The notes under the pieces: generated by a model
What the model was told of the DNA's origin: nothing
The model's input: only the letters and a program-made list of their open reading frames with translations
The model's database searches: none
Assembly: GCA_011503125.2 (NCBI GenBank)
Contig: WWBZ02000020.1
Span: forward strand, 1-22,943
Length of the DNA stretch: 22,943 nt
From: Botryosphaeria dothidea
Lineage: Eukaryota; Ascomycota; Dothideomycetes; Botryosphaeriales; Botryosphaeriaceae
Direction of reading: 5' to 3'
Shown: piece by piece, positions 9,839 to 20,193 of the stretch
Layout: each line of letters opens with the position of its first letter
Numbering within the stretch: the first letter of the stretch is position 1
Translations under genes and position numbers: made by a program

Positions 9839-12125
9839 TCAACCCGCAAAACTCACCACACTCCTCTGCCTACCCTCCGACTCCTTCTCCAGCTTCCTGG
9901 TCGGCAGGCTGACCACGCTGTCCTTGCGCGGCTTGTACGGCTTGACGGTGCTCGCGTCGCTCGGCTCGCTGATATTCGACGGGCGCACGACATCCTCCTC
10001 CTTACGCTCACTACGACGACTCGAGCTGCTCTTGTGCGAGCGCGACGAATGGTGGCTTTTACGGTCGTCAACATCGTCCCTTTCGCGACGCGACTTGGAC
10101 GAATGCTTGGACGAAGAGCTATGCTTCGAGTGCTTGCTGTGCCTACTATGACTGCTCTTCGCATCGTCATCGCCCTCATTCGCTCTGCTGGAACCGCGTC
10201 GAAGCGACGAGCGCGACGAGCCGGCGTTGGAGATGGAGTCGGAGGGCGCGACGGTGTCGAGGTCCGAAGGCCCGTCGTCGCCGTCGCCGGCGTCCTTGTT
10301 GCGGCCCAGGAGGCTGCCGAGCAGGGACGGAGCTTTCGAGCCGCTGCCGCCCTCCTGCGCCTTGGACTTGGTCGAGTGCACGCTGTTGGCCGAGCTGCGG
10401 CGCTCGACGGCCGACGGCGCGATCGACTTGGGCGGCGTGGGCGGGTAGTCGTTGCGGTCCTGGTCGGGCGCGAAGGACGAGATGAGCGACTTGGCCTTGG
10501 ACTTGGACGAGCGCACGCTGCCGGCCGAGGAGCGGGGCTCGGCGCTCTCGTCGACGGAGTCGAACCGGTCGGCCTTGGAGCGCGAGCTGTGGGCGCTGGG
10601 GGCGCTGCTGCGGCGCTCCGACGCGTTGGACTTGCGGTCGTCGTCGTCCGGGTGGAAGCTGGAGATGAGCGACGGCGCCTTCGAGCCGGACTTGGACGGC
10701 GACTGCGAGGGGGCTTTGGAGGGCGCTTGCGAGGGCGCGCGGCTGCTCTTGGGCATCTCGGAGATGACGCTGGGGGCGCTGCTCTTGCGCGAGTAGGTGC
10801 TGCGCGGCCCAACGCTCGAGGCCGGGATGTACTCGACATCCTCGTTGCGCTTCGACGCGGAGGTCTGGGCGACTGACACGCAGGTCGGGTTCAGGTAGCT
10901 CTTGGCCGTCTGCGGCGCGTTTTCCAGCGCGCGCGAGTACCGATCCCGGCTGTCGGCGGAGCTATACATCGACTCGGTCTCGCTGAAGTTGCGGTGGGTG
11001 GCCTGCTTGACGGTAGTGACTCCGGACTGCAGTGCGGACACCAGAGTAGGTGCGTGGGTGCTGCGAGCCGGTGCGGCTTCGATAGCCATACGTTGGTGGG
11101 GTGCGCTGTACATGGATTCCGTTTCACTGAAATTCCGGTGCGTTGGCGCTCGTTCATACTGGATCATCTGTTGTACTTGGGAGGGGGTGAAGGCGTACTC
11201 GGACTGCTGGTACTGTTGTTGGGACGGCGCAACACTGGGCGCCTTCTGAGACGGCGCCTTCACTGACGGGGCCTTTTGCGATGCAGCCTGCGATGCAGCT
11301 ATCGCGGCCTTTTCTTCCTTGGCGCTGTCGCGCTCGCTCTTCACCATGGCGTAGGCAACAGCAGCGCCGGCTGCGGCGCCAATGAGAGTGCCGATGATCT
11401 TTCGAGCACCAGCATCAGCCATTAATTCAGGATTGAGTTCCTCTTTCGAGACTCTGGGCACGATGGGCGCAGACTGGGTTCGCGCGACACTAGGGGCTAC
11501 GGACTCGGCTTTGACTGAAGGCGCAATGACGGAGCCGGGCCCGGCGCTCTTGGGAGGCTGGTAGGGGACGACGGTCCTGGTAGCGGTTTTCACCGAGGAC
11601 CCACTGACGACGGACTCGTCGTCACGCAGGCTGCCACTGACAGACTTTCGCCATGTCAAGACCCTGCTGAAGCCGCCGACGGATTGCGAGTCGTCCATGG
11701 GATCGACATTCTCGCGGTACATGACCTCGATGCTGTTGCCATCGAAGTCCAGAACGGCGGCGTTGAAGACGCCGTTCTCAGAATCGCGGGTGGCTGGGGA
11801 GCCATGCGGGCGCGCGCCGGCGGTGAGAGCTGCGGTGTAGAAGTTGCGCACGGCTATCCGATCAGGTGCCGAGAAGGCTATGTGAGCAGCGCCAGCCTTA
11901 ATGCTAGGAGAGATGTTAGAACACGGCCGCCGGTTTGAAAGTAAAGGGAACTCACCCAGGAGTCTCCTGACATAGGAAGAAGTCTGCCTCGTTATTGATT
12001 CCGAAGCCCACCTGGTTGCCCTGTTGGCCGATATAGCGGTAGCCGAGCGGTTGCAGTGCGGCAAGGAAAAAGGAGCAAGAGGTCGGAAGATGGCTCACTG
12101 TGAGCCCAATATGGCTGACAGGCAT
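9839..12125 (-). CDS. VOC/glyoxalase-fold protein with long Ser/Ala/Lys-rich tail (744 aa)
   Basis: Exon 1 is 12125-11956 and exon 2 is 11903-9839, joined over a 52-bp intron (GTGAGT, TTCTAAC branch, CCTAG). The true start is the ATG at 12125, because only exon 1 supplies the first half of the fold: MPVSHIGLTVSHLPTSCSFF. Residues 1-122 form one VOC module. Probable metal ligands are His5 (in VSHIGL), His64 (AAHIAF) and Glu116 (NSIEVM). Residues 226-244 are a glycine/alanine-rich hydrophobic segment (IGTLIGAAAGAAVAYAMVK), either a glycine zipper or one membrane span. From about 260 to the end the chain is low-complexity: KAPS-type repeats, two copies of a THRNFSETESMY motif (311-322, 359-370), three SLISSF-like boxes, and a Lys/His/Ser-Arg-rich end. 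VOC enzymes act on small molecules; the substrate here is unknown. The tail is probably disordered and phosphorylated. The GC-rich tail explains the long antisense frames. Confidence 0.85.
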
Positions 12126-12177
12126 GTTGAGCTAGAGAATTACGGAGTGTCGACGTTCAAGTCTTTGAGTTGAAAGA

Positions 12178-12190
12178 GGGGGGGGGGGGG
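12178..12190 (+). repeat. Run of 13 G in the VOC-gene promoter
   Basis: G homopolymer (C run on the transcribed sense strand) about 55-65 bp upstream of the ATG at 12125, followed by a further A-rich G tract. It lies where the promoter or leader of the VOC gene should be. Its role is unknown. Confidence 0.9.
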
Positions 12191-14243
12191 AGGGAAAGTG
12201 CGTCGTTGGCAGCTGGACTGGAGGCCGCGCTTCTGGCTGGTTCCAATAGAGAGAATAGAGAGAGGGATTACTCGCGCTGCGAGCTTATATCTGGTGGGGA
12301 TTACTCAGAGATGCGGTGTGTGTAGGATTTGGGCGAGGAGGCTGGAAGTCCGGCCGTTTTCTCCTGTGAGCTGCATGTCGGCGCCGACTAGGCAGTGTCT
12401 ATTTAACGCCGAGCGGAAGTCGGCGAGAGGTTGGACTTGTGCCAATCGTGGTCACAGGCGCCTTTGCCGCAGCATGATGCGTGCGTGGGATTGCGGTAAT
12501 CCCCCGGCTGCTCTTCGAGACCGGACACGTCTGCCCCTGCACGGCCCACCACCAGCAGGTGATTGGCCGCCGGAACGGGCCTCAGCTCCACTTAGGCGCG
12601 GCGCGGGTTTCGAAGGGGACTAGAACGTGCATGGCAATCATTCAGAATGCTCCACTGCGGCCTTCTCGACGAGCGTGCAGAACATCAGCGTTGGAGCAAG
12701 CGTGAGGCGATCGGCGGGCCTGCGGGAAGTCCTGTCCGTCATGACTAGGACCAGGCCCAGCCTTCCGGCTGAATCCACTTCCTGGTGCGGCCACATTCCA
12801 AGCACCCTGGAAGGAGGGAGTCCTGTGAGCCTCTCGTCGTCTCCGCTTGCTGTTAGTACTGTCTCCGTGCTGTGAAATGCGTGCTGCCAGATGTAGACGG
12901 CCAGCGTCCTTGATGCAATCGCACCCACTCTCCATGCAGCTAGCGAAAAGAACGCGAATGCGCTGAGGAGGGGGGGCAATCCAACGGCGATGATCGCCAC
13001 TTTGTACCACCCACCGGCCATGCTCTCCAAGGGGCGGGCGGATCTGGGGAAGTGGGAAGACGCCCATGACGTTGGGGACGACGAGGCTCTCGATTCTACA
13101 TGAGATGCTGCGCGAGATGCGTGCAGTCACATCGCTCGTGTAACCGGCCGAGCCAGAATCATGCATGCGTTGGAGGGCCCATGTCGAATGGGATGGTAAG
13201 CCGCGGCCAACCTATGCATGTTCTGTTGTCTGCCTGCGATCTAGCCCGCCCGCGATATACAGCCTTACAGCTGCCCGTGCAAGATTGGCTTCGCCTCAGG
13301 TCGCACCACTTTTCGTCTCCGCCATTCGACCGTTTTGCAGGGCAATGCCACCCAAGGCCGCTCCAAGCCCTCAACCCGGGAGCCTCATCATTTTTGTCAA
13401 GGAAACGCTGTTTTATATTGAGCCAACCGCGCGGTCCGTCCCGGCGAACTCCAGCGCGTGCAGCTCGCGGATCCCGCCGACACGCTTATCATCGGAAGGG
13501 AAGGTGCCAGTCCATCGTCTGCACGTGATATGATGCCTTGTCCCAGGGCCAGGGCACGTTGCGTTTCATCGGTCATACGAAACAAGCCAGGCGAAGGTCC
13601 CAGGGAGCTGAGGCATCCATCCGGAAGAGATCCATCGAGAATGACCTGGATTCCATGGTGAGGCCTCATTGCCGCGGATGACTCCTTCCAACACCAGGCG
13701 ATCCCCAAGCGAGGGCGAGCAGCGGTTGAACTCTTGTCATGTCAATTCATCTGCATGTAGCAATCATGCGAGAGATAACGCCAACAACCAGCTAAATTTT
13801 TTTTACGCAGACGTGGACATGCCACCGCGCGAGATTTGAGCTAAGATCAAATCAGTGCTACCACCTGCCGAACGCCCCTCAACTCATTGCGCCGTCCCCG
13901 AACTTGAACGCCTACCTACATACAGTACTCTTGTTTTTCTTTTTGATAAATAGTATTAAAATAAGGGAAGGGCAAGGCTAACCCCGAGAAAACAGAAAAG
14001 AAAAGGTCGCAGAGCAAGTTGAAGTGCTTTGCGAAGAAGATGCGCTTGTGAGTCTGTTGAAAGAGCCTGATGTTTTGGTTGCAAAAACAGAGACCACTCC
14101 ACAGTTCCTCATCGAGACGGGCACTGAACTGGAGCCTGGATGTTGTGATCGCGGCTGCCAGTGCATTCCCGTGGTTCCCTTCCCCGCGAAGCACCGCTTC
14201 TACTTCTGCCCATAATGGCCCTGTTGCGAGTTAGGTTTTGTGG
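12191..14243. other. 2 kb intergenic region, no firm gene
   Basis: Holds the upstream region of the VOC gene on its left and the 3' side of EMG1 on its right. Many GC-rich open frames overlap on both strands, without family motifs. One minus-strand frame (12638-13021) is listed separately as a weak candidate. A 7-bp perfect hairpin with a 7-nt loop lies at 13833-13853. The rest shows nothing I can support. Confidence 0.45.
12638..13021 (-). CDS. Hypothetical membrane peptide (127 aa), doubtful
   Basis: An ATG-started frame gives 127 residues with a hydrophobic segment near residues 7-29 (VAIIAVGLPPLLSAFAFFSL) and a second weaker one after it. The rest is polar with no motif I recognise. It could be one exon of a larger gene or a chance frame in GC-rich DNA, since other long frames overlap it on both strands. 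I find no convincing splice sites linking it to neighbours. Confidence 0.2.
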   Translation of the reverse strand: MAGGWYKVAIIAVGLPPLLSAFAFFSLAAWRVGAIASRTLAVYIWQHAFHSTETVLTASGDDERLTGLPPSRVLGMWPHQEVDSAGRLGLVLVMTDRTSRRPADRLTLAPTLMFCTLVEKAAVEHSE

Positions 14244-15315
14244 TTAGATGACGTCCCAAACTTCCTCGGCTGCGTGGCAGAACTTGGAGCACGCCACACT
14301 AGCACTGAGACTGTAGTTGCTGATGGAGATTGAGTCGTCCTTGAACTCGTCGGCGAAGTCATCTTTGCCCTTGGCCATGGCTCCAATGAAGACGCATACG
14401 CTTTGGTTCGGATCCAGGTCTTCGATGTATTCGCGGCACCTCACCACGGGAGCGTCGAAACTGAGCGTGACCTTGCGGCAGTTCGGAGGAAGGTGATCCG
14501 TGATCGGGTTCTTGATGACCTTCAGAAGCTTCTCCTGCGACGTGGTGGAACGGATGGAGAGGCGGTGCAGCAGCTGCACCATGAGACCGGCGAAACGCTT
14601 GAAAGTACGCGGGATGCGGACGGTGGGGCTGACTTCGATCAGAACACCTTTGGCAGTGTGAATGTAGATCTGGAGCTTCCCAGCCTTGTTGATTGGCGAG
14701 TCGAGCAGGGTGAGCAGGCACTATGAAACAGTTAACTGCTGCGCTATGTTGAATAGCCAGGGTGAGCCTCGGCAGACCTGATGGGTGATGTCCGGACGCG
14801 CATCACTGATGTCGCGGCCCATCTTCCTCATGATACCGATGTGTTCATCGCTGTTGAGCAGCGAGTACTTGTCCTCCTTTCCGACACCGGCGCGGCCGCC
14901 ATGAGAGGCCTTGTAGGTTTCAAGACTGGCGTTTGAGAGCACGACGATGAGGCGCTGGGTGTCCTTGTCGCTGCTGGGGATGGGGTGAGCTTGTTCTGCG
15001 ACAAGCTTTGGGAGGTCGGGGGGCGGAAGCGACTGGGTCCCTGTGGTGTGGGAAGACATGGCGAGTGGTTAGAGATGCTGTTCGCGACAGAGATGAGGCT
15101 TGGGCGAGGGTCTAATGAAACGCAGCTTCTCGGGACCGGCGTTCATGTGCGCGCCGTTCGGAGGGCTTGATGGTGAATTTTCCGGCTCACTCACTGATTC
15201 TCTTCGTTCCGCGTTTCGCCAAACGCGGGCTCGTTTGTTGCTGCTGCTCCGGCTGCTGCTGCTGCTGCTGCTCGAGCTTGACTCCGCCGTCAATCTGGGA
15301 CGATGATGAGGCCAT
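14244..15315 (-). CDS. EMG1: EMG1/NEP1, 18S rRNA pseudouridine N1-methyltransferase
   Basis: EMG1 (NEP1) is a SPOUT-fold enzyme of the nucleolar small-subunit processome that methylates a hypermodified pseudouridine in 18S rRNA and is needed for 40S assembly. Preferred exons are 15315-15195, 15040-14778 and 14720-14244, giving 286 residues. The hallmarks lie in the last two: [92 protein letters not shown] and [20 protein letters not shown]. The 57-bp intron (14721-14777) has an unusual GTCTGC donor but restores the family sequence exactly. The 154-bp first intron (15041-15194; GTGAGT, CTAAC, ACAG) adds a Gln-rich, basic N-terminus in frame. The alternative start is the ATG at 15059, which yields 252 residues, the usual family length; a TAA three codons before it shows the two starts need different transcripts. 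Confidence 0.9.
15238..15271 (-). repeat. CAG/CTG triplet run encoding polyglutamine in EMG1 exon 1
   Basis: On the minus strand six CAG codons, a Pro-Glu pair, then more CAG/CAA codons, reading as Gln-rich residues 16-27 of the longer EMG1 model. A coding origin explains why the repeat is in triplets. Confidence 0.6.
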
Positions 15316-16111
15316 TGCGTGATATTGGGTCGGATAATGGATTCAGAACGGCGCTCAACTTGGTGGTCTTAGTATTCTCTGTCACAGGTCAGCTCCTCGC
15401 GAGTGTTTTTGAGTGAATGTTGAGCAGGTGCGGAGTAGGGCGGCCGGCGAAAGTAAAAACTCTGCGCTCAGGCCGGGGACTTTCGCTTCGCCGGATGCCG
15501 ACACGGCGACATTATTGCGGACCCTTTGCACGCCTTTTGCATCGTCACATGCGCCGGCTCAATGAAGCAGTACCGCACAGCTACTCGATTGTTCTCTCGT
15601 GCGGATGCGCATTTTGCCGAAAACGCGTCCCAGTCGTGGCTCCGATGCCGAAACTGTGGGCGTGCCGGCGCATCGTAGAGATTGTCCATGGCTGCCGTTT
15701 GACGGGCCGCCCGTAAACACCAAAGCTTCTTTTGTTTACGAACGGCCTCCCACCTTCAAGATCATTTTGCGAACCCCTGGCATAGTACCGTTCGCATTAC
15801 TCGATGAGCAGCTCACGTAGGCCAGAAACGGTAGGGTAGGGAAGAACGCGACCAGGCATGAGTGCGGCACAGCAGGTCTATGGCATTCGGCTCCGCCGCG
15901 TTGCATCTCGTGAAATGCTGTCACTGTGGACCTCAAACTTTGCCTATCTAACGGACTTAGGGTATCTTCCAACCACCGGAGTTAGGCGCATTCTCCGTTG
16001 AGTAGTACTCTCTGACTCTAGGCGCATATGGCGGGGTAGGCAAGCACGAAGCTGACTTCAACTCTTCTTTCCCATCCCCTTCCCCCAATTATTTCTGAAG
16101 CACAGCCAACA
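15316..16111. other. Divergent intergenic region between EMG1 and the SDR gene
   Basis: No supported gene. It should contain both promoters. The last 50 bases before the SDR start are pyrimidine-rich (CCCCTTCCCCC near 16078-16087), as in many fungal promoters and leaders. Short open frames here overlap and match nothing known to me. Confidence 0.5.
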
Positions 16112-16951
16112 ATGACCACTGCAAATTCCAACCAACCGCTTACTCTCGCCGGCAAAACAGCTATTGTCACCGGAGCTTCACGTGGTATCGGTGCCGCTGT
16201 TGCCCTGGAGCTTGCTAACCGCGGAGCAATGGTGAGCGCCACGCATTCCATCCGTAGTGCCACGAGACTAATGAAGTTGATGTAGGTTGCTCTCACCTTT
16301 ACTTCTGACAGCAGCGAGCAAGTCACCGAAGGACTCGTTGCTAAAATCAATGGTCTCGGAAATGGCGCAGCGGCAATAAAGATTCGAGCAGACCTCCGTC
16401 AACTTGACGCCCCGAAGAAAGTCGTGGCCGAGACGACGGCTGCTTTTGGCAACGCCATCGACATTCTCGTCAACAACGCAGGCTGCGAGGTGATCAAGCC
16501 ACTGGCTCAGATCACGCCGGAAGAGTACGCATACTGCATGGATCTCAACGTGCGCGGCGCCCTGTTCATGAGTCAAGCCGTGGTGCCACACCTTCGCAAG
16601 CCGGGTCGGATCATCAACATGTCATCGGTTGGCGCACGCGTGGGCCTGCCGGGAGGAAGTGTGTACCTGACGTCCAAAGCAGCACTGGAGGGCCTCACGC
16701 GTGCTCTGGCTACAGAACTCGGGCCGCAGGGTCACACGGCCAACGCAATCGAGCCCGGACCGACCAAATCGGACATGCTGGACAGGATCCCGGCGGAGAT
16801 CATAGAGTTGCAGAAGAAGATGACACCGGTGGAGAACAGGGTAGGCGTGCCCGAAGACGTTGCTCTTCTAACGGCAATGGTGGCAGAGCCGCAGAGTGGC
16901 TGGATGACGGGGCAGGCCATATCGGCATCTGGTGGATATTTAATGTCGTGA
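16112..16951 (+). CDS. Classical short-chain dehydrogenase/reductase (261 aa)
   Basis: Exons 16112-16231 and 16286-16951 join over a 54-bp intron (GTGAGC, GACTAAT branch, TGTAG). The joined frame of 261 residues is the usual length for a classical SDR. The NAD(P)-binding Rossmann start TGASRGIG is at residues 20-27 and the structural NNAG at 103-106. The catalytic set is Asn128, Ser153/154 (INMSSVGA), Tyr167 and Lys171 (YLTSK), followed by a PGPT segment (197-200). The C-terminal GQAISASGGYLMS is the common ending of ketoacyl-reductase-like members. An Arg at position 24 in the glycine motif hints at NADPH preference. It should be a soluble oxidoreductase; the substrate cannot be read from sequence. 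The next gene, noxB, is on the same strand 1.1 kb on and is probably independent. Confidence 0.93.
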
Positions 16952-18053
16952 GCAGGTTGAGCCGCGACCCGGCGAGCTGGCTGCGGCGGGTGTCAAGGGC
17001 TTGTGGCGCAGGTAGATAGCAACAGCGAGGGCCGTCTTCATGCGGTGCCCTTCAATCTCATCGGCCGTCTCCTGCGCTCTTTCGAAACTCAAACAAAGCG
17101 GCACCCGAGTCGGCACCGGCACTCAGTCGAAGCCCGAAGAAGCAGTGGGCTAAGCGCGCACATCCATCCAACAGCAGCCCCACCAGCATCGGGTCACCTT
17201 TGGCGCTGTGCTGGCCGTTGTGGGGATAACGTGACCAGGGCGGGCGGCTATGGGGGCGCAGAGGACGCGGTAAGGCTCCAGGGATGTGCGCGCGAGCGAA
17301 GGCGCCGCCCAGACGCCGACTGGCGGAGATCACACAACTTTCAAACGCCGCCAAGACGCGCTCCACCAACATCACCCTCTGAAGGGAGACGGACGGCGTC
17401 GCATCAGCGGCTGGAGTCAAGCCCGCATGAGCCCCGCCCCAGCCATGCCTGCCCACGCGATTCGTCCGCGCCCGTACCTGGCGCTAGTCAGGAGACAATC
17501 CCAAGACACTTCCTCGACGTCTGCAGTTACCGCTACAATACTCAACCCAGCTTATCGCCGGGTTGCACCGGCCTCGCCATCTGACGCCTCCACCGTCTTG
17601 CGCCTGCTGTAATCTGGCACGCCTGCGCTTGAAGGTGGTACGATTTTTCGTCGCTGCCAAGCTTCAAATGCCGGCATTCCCTCCTCCCAACGCCATATTC
17701 AATATCGCGAGGAGCTGTGTTTCTTCGTCACTTGCTGCTGCTCCTTCGTTAATCCAGCAGCCCGCTGATCGCTCACTCGAGCCTCCCTGCTTTCCCTTCA
17801 CTTAACCTTGAGTGCTGGCACTTTGTTATGTATGTATGCTGCTTGACTCTCATCCTAGGTCCGCAAAGCTAATCTTGCTTCAAGAAAAAAAAACATTATA
17901 CCGCCTTTTAATAACCGCCGTTCATCGTTCATCACCTCTCGAGCTGGCCTCGTCGGCGCCTAATTTCGCTCGGTAGTCCGCCATTTCAGCCTACCGCTAC
18001 CGCTCCAGACCCATCCATTCCCGCGAACAGCCCAGCGCGACATCTGGGTACGG
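16952..18053. other. Intergenic region, upstream of noxB
   Basis: About 1.1 kb with no supported gene. The 17000-17600 part is GC-rich and gives long frames on both strands; the longest plus-strand one (193 codons) starts with GTG rather than ATG and has no family features. From about 17700 the sequence turns pyrimidine-rich, as in a fungal promoter and 5' leader. In frame with the noxB ATG there is a TAA at 17961-17963 and no ATG between, which supports the chosen start unless there is an upstream exon. Confidence 0.5.
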
Positions 18054-19857
18054 ATGTCATCATACGCCTCCAGCTTGACCGGCAAGGAGCGGTCGAGATG
18101 GCCGCCCTTGACCCGCATGCTCCTTTCGGGTGAGATGAGCGGCACGCCCATCAGGGAAGAGACATTAAGGGAGCGCTTCGATCGGTGGATGGTCAACGAA
18201 GGATGGCGCAGGCTGACCGTTTTCCTGTTCATGCTGGTCCACTTGATGATTTTCGGCTTCGGCATGGTACATTATGGCCTGAAAGACAACTTGACCCAGT
18301 CGCGACAGCAGTTCGGAATCACTTTCGTCATCGCCCGTTCCGCTGCGCTTGTCCTCCATTTCGATGTCGCCCTGATCCTCTTCCCGGTTTGCCGTAATCT
18401 CATTTCGTTACTGCGCCGCACTCCGCTGAACGGAATCATCCAATTCGACAAGAACATCACCTTCCACAAGCTCGTTGCTTGGTCCATCGTCTTCTTCTCC
18501 TGGGTCCACACCGTCGCCCACTGGGTCAACCTGGGCCGTTTCTCTGCCGCCAACAACCTTGGCTTCGTCGGCTTCCTCCTTGCCAACTTGGTCACTGGGC
18601 CCGGATGGACCGGTTATGTCATGCTCATTGCTTTGATGGCCATGGTTTTCACCTCCGTTGAGAAGCCGCGCCGCGCAAATTACGAGCGTTTCTGGTATAC
18701 CCATCACTTCTTCATCATCTTCTTCGTTATGTGGTCCATCCATGGAGCTTTCTGTATGATTCGTCCGGACTTTGCACCCTATTGCAACACCGTCGGTGTT
18801 TTCTGGCAATATTGGATGTACGGCGGTTTCCTCTACCTGGCCGAGAGAATCGCACGTGAAGTGCGCGGGAAGCACAAGACATACGTTTCCAAGGTTATTC
18901 AGCACCCCAGCAATGTCTGCGAAATCCAGATCAAGAAAGAGAACACCAAGACGCAGGCTGGACAGGTAATTCCTCTGTCTCTTTTCGGTCTTGGCTTCCG
19001 CTAACGTTATCCAGTACATCTTCTTGTGCTGCCCTGAGGTCTCCGTTTGGCAATACCACCCTTTCACTCTCACAAGTGCTCCTGAGGAAGACTATATTTC
19101 CGTCCACGTCCGTTGTGTTGGAAACTTCACCAGAGCTTTGGCAAAGGCGCTGGGTTGCGAGTTTGACAGGAAAGATTCGAAGGAGAAGGGAACCGCCGTC
19201 GTCAGCGGTGCGGCAGATGAAAAGACTGTGGACCCGAGTCTCCGCAGGATATTGCCCCGTGTCTACGTTGACGGCCCCTTCGGAAGTGCTTCAGAGGATG
19301 TCTTCAAGTTCGAGATTGCGGTTCTGGTTGGTGCGGGTATCGGTGTGACGCCTTTCGCCTCGATTTTGAAGAGCATTTGGTACCGGATGAACTATCCACA
19401 GGGGAAGACGCGGTTGAGGAAAGTGTACTTCTTTTGGATCTGCAGAGACTTTGGTTCCCTGGAGTGGTTCAGGTCTCTCCTATTGGCTATCGAGGCCCAG
19501 GACTTGGAGGACCACATTGAGATCCACACAGTAAGTCATGCCAGCTAGCCGTCAGCCTTTCCACAAGCTAACGTCCATCAGTACCTCACTGCCAAGGTCA
19601 AGATCGATGACGCGACAAACATCATGATCAACGATGCCAACGCCGAACAAGACGCGATCACGGGCCTGCGCGCTCCTACCAACTTTGGTCGTCCAAACTG
19701 GGATATGATCTTCAAGTCTATCCGCAAGATCCACACTCCCGCGGAAGCTGGTGTTTTCTTCTGCGGGCCCAAGGGTCTGGGCAGCCAGTTGCACATCAAG
19801 TGTAACATGTACACGGATAAGGACTTCCATTTTGTTTGGGGCAAGGAGAACTTCTAA
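18054..19857 (+). CDS. noxB: NADPH oxidase catalytic subunit, NoxB-type (567 aa)
   Basis: Transfers electrons from NADPH through FAD and two hemes across the membrane to oxygen, making superoxide. Exons 18054-18965, 19015-19530 and 19582-19857 are separated by phase-0 introns of 49 and 51 bp (GTAATT...CCAG; GTAAGT...TCAG), giving 567 residues. Six membrane spans lie between residues 53 and 265. Heme-ligand pairs are His138/His152 and His217/His230, with the spacing of human gp91phox. FAD is bound by HPFT (319-322) and NADPH by GAGIGVTP (410-417) and the CGP at 537-539; the chain ends in Phe as the family does. About 42 residues precede the first conserved block (RWMVNEG). An N-terminal extension of that size is the reported mark of NoxB rather than NoxA, so I prefer NoxB, though NoxA is not excluded. 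Fungal Nox enzymes act in fruiting, spore germination and host penetration, with NoxR and Rac as regulators. Confidence 0.95.
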
Positions 19858-20193
19858 TATGCACGACTCATGTTTTCCTTCGATGCACAGCGGTGTTGTA
19901 GTATTTTTTTTTGATCATGTTCGAACTAGAAAGGGGGAGAAAGAAGCTTGGAGGGGGAAGTATTGGAAGTCGAAGAAGTACATCTTTGTCCCATTTTTTT
20001 TTAGTAAGTGCGCATGATACCGTCCCACGGCTGGTTCTCGTTTTGCAACCTTTTCGATCTGTAGAAAACAAGGGTATGCCTCGTATAGCAAAGCATAGCG
20101 AATGAGGTATCTGAATTTCAAGAGAAATCTTCAAGATTATGGCCGAGATGAGCAAGATAACGATATTGAGATGCTTGATGCCTTGGCCATTAC

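Noticed and set aside
9093..9842. 249-codon minus-strand ORF after the VOC gene
   Set aside because: No motif, mixed composition, starts within the stop region of the upstream gene; read as untranslated region.
9853..10839. 328-codon minus-strand ORF rich in Arg/Pro/Ala/Ser
   Set aside because: Out-of-frame reading of the VOC protein's tail; composition reflects GC-rich codons only.
9647..10876. 409-codon plus-strand ORF antisense to the VOC gene
   Set aside because: It is the shadow of a GC-rich, low-complexity coding exon: Arg/Ala/Gly-rich, no ATG-linked family motif, while the opposite strand carries a clear VOC domain and proper intron.
15069..15293. Ser-run ORF upstream of EMG1 on the minus strand
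   Set aside because: It opens with TTG, and the same DNA read in the frame of the ATG at 15315 gives a Gln-rich exon that splices in frame to EMG1.
17003..17584. 193-codon plus-strand ORF upstream of noxB
   Set aside because: Starts with GTG, overlaps another long frame on the minus strand, and shows no family features in a GC-rich stretch.
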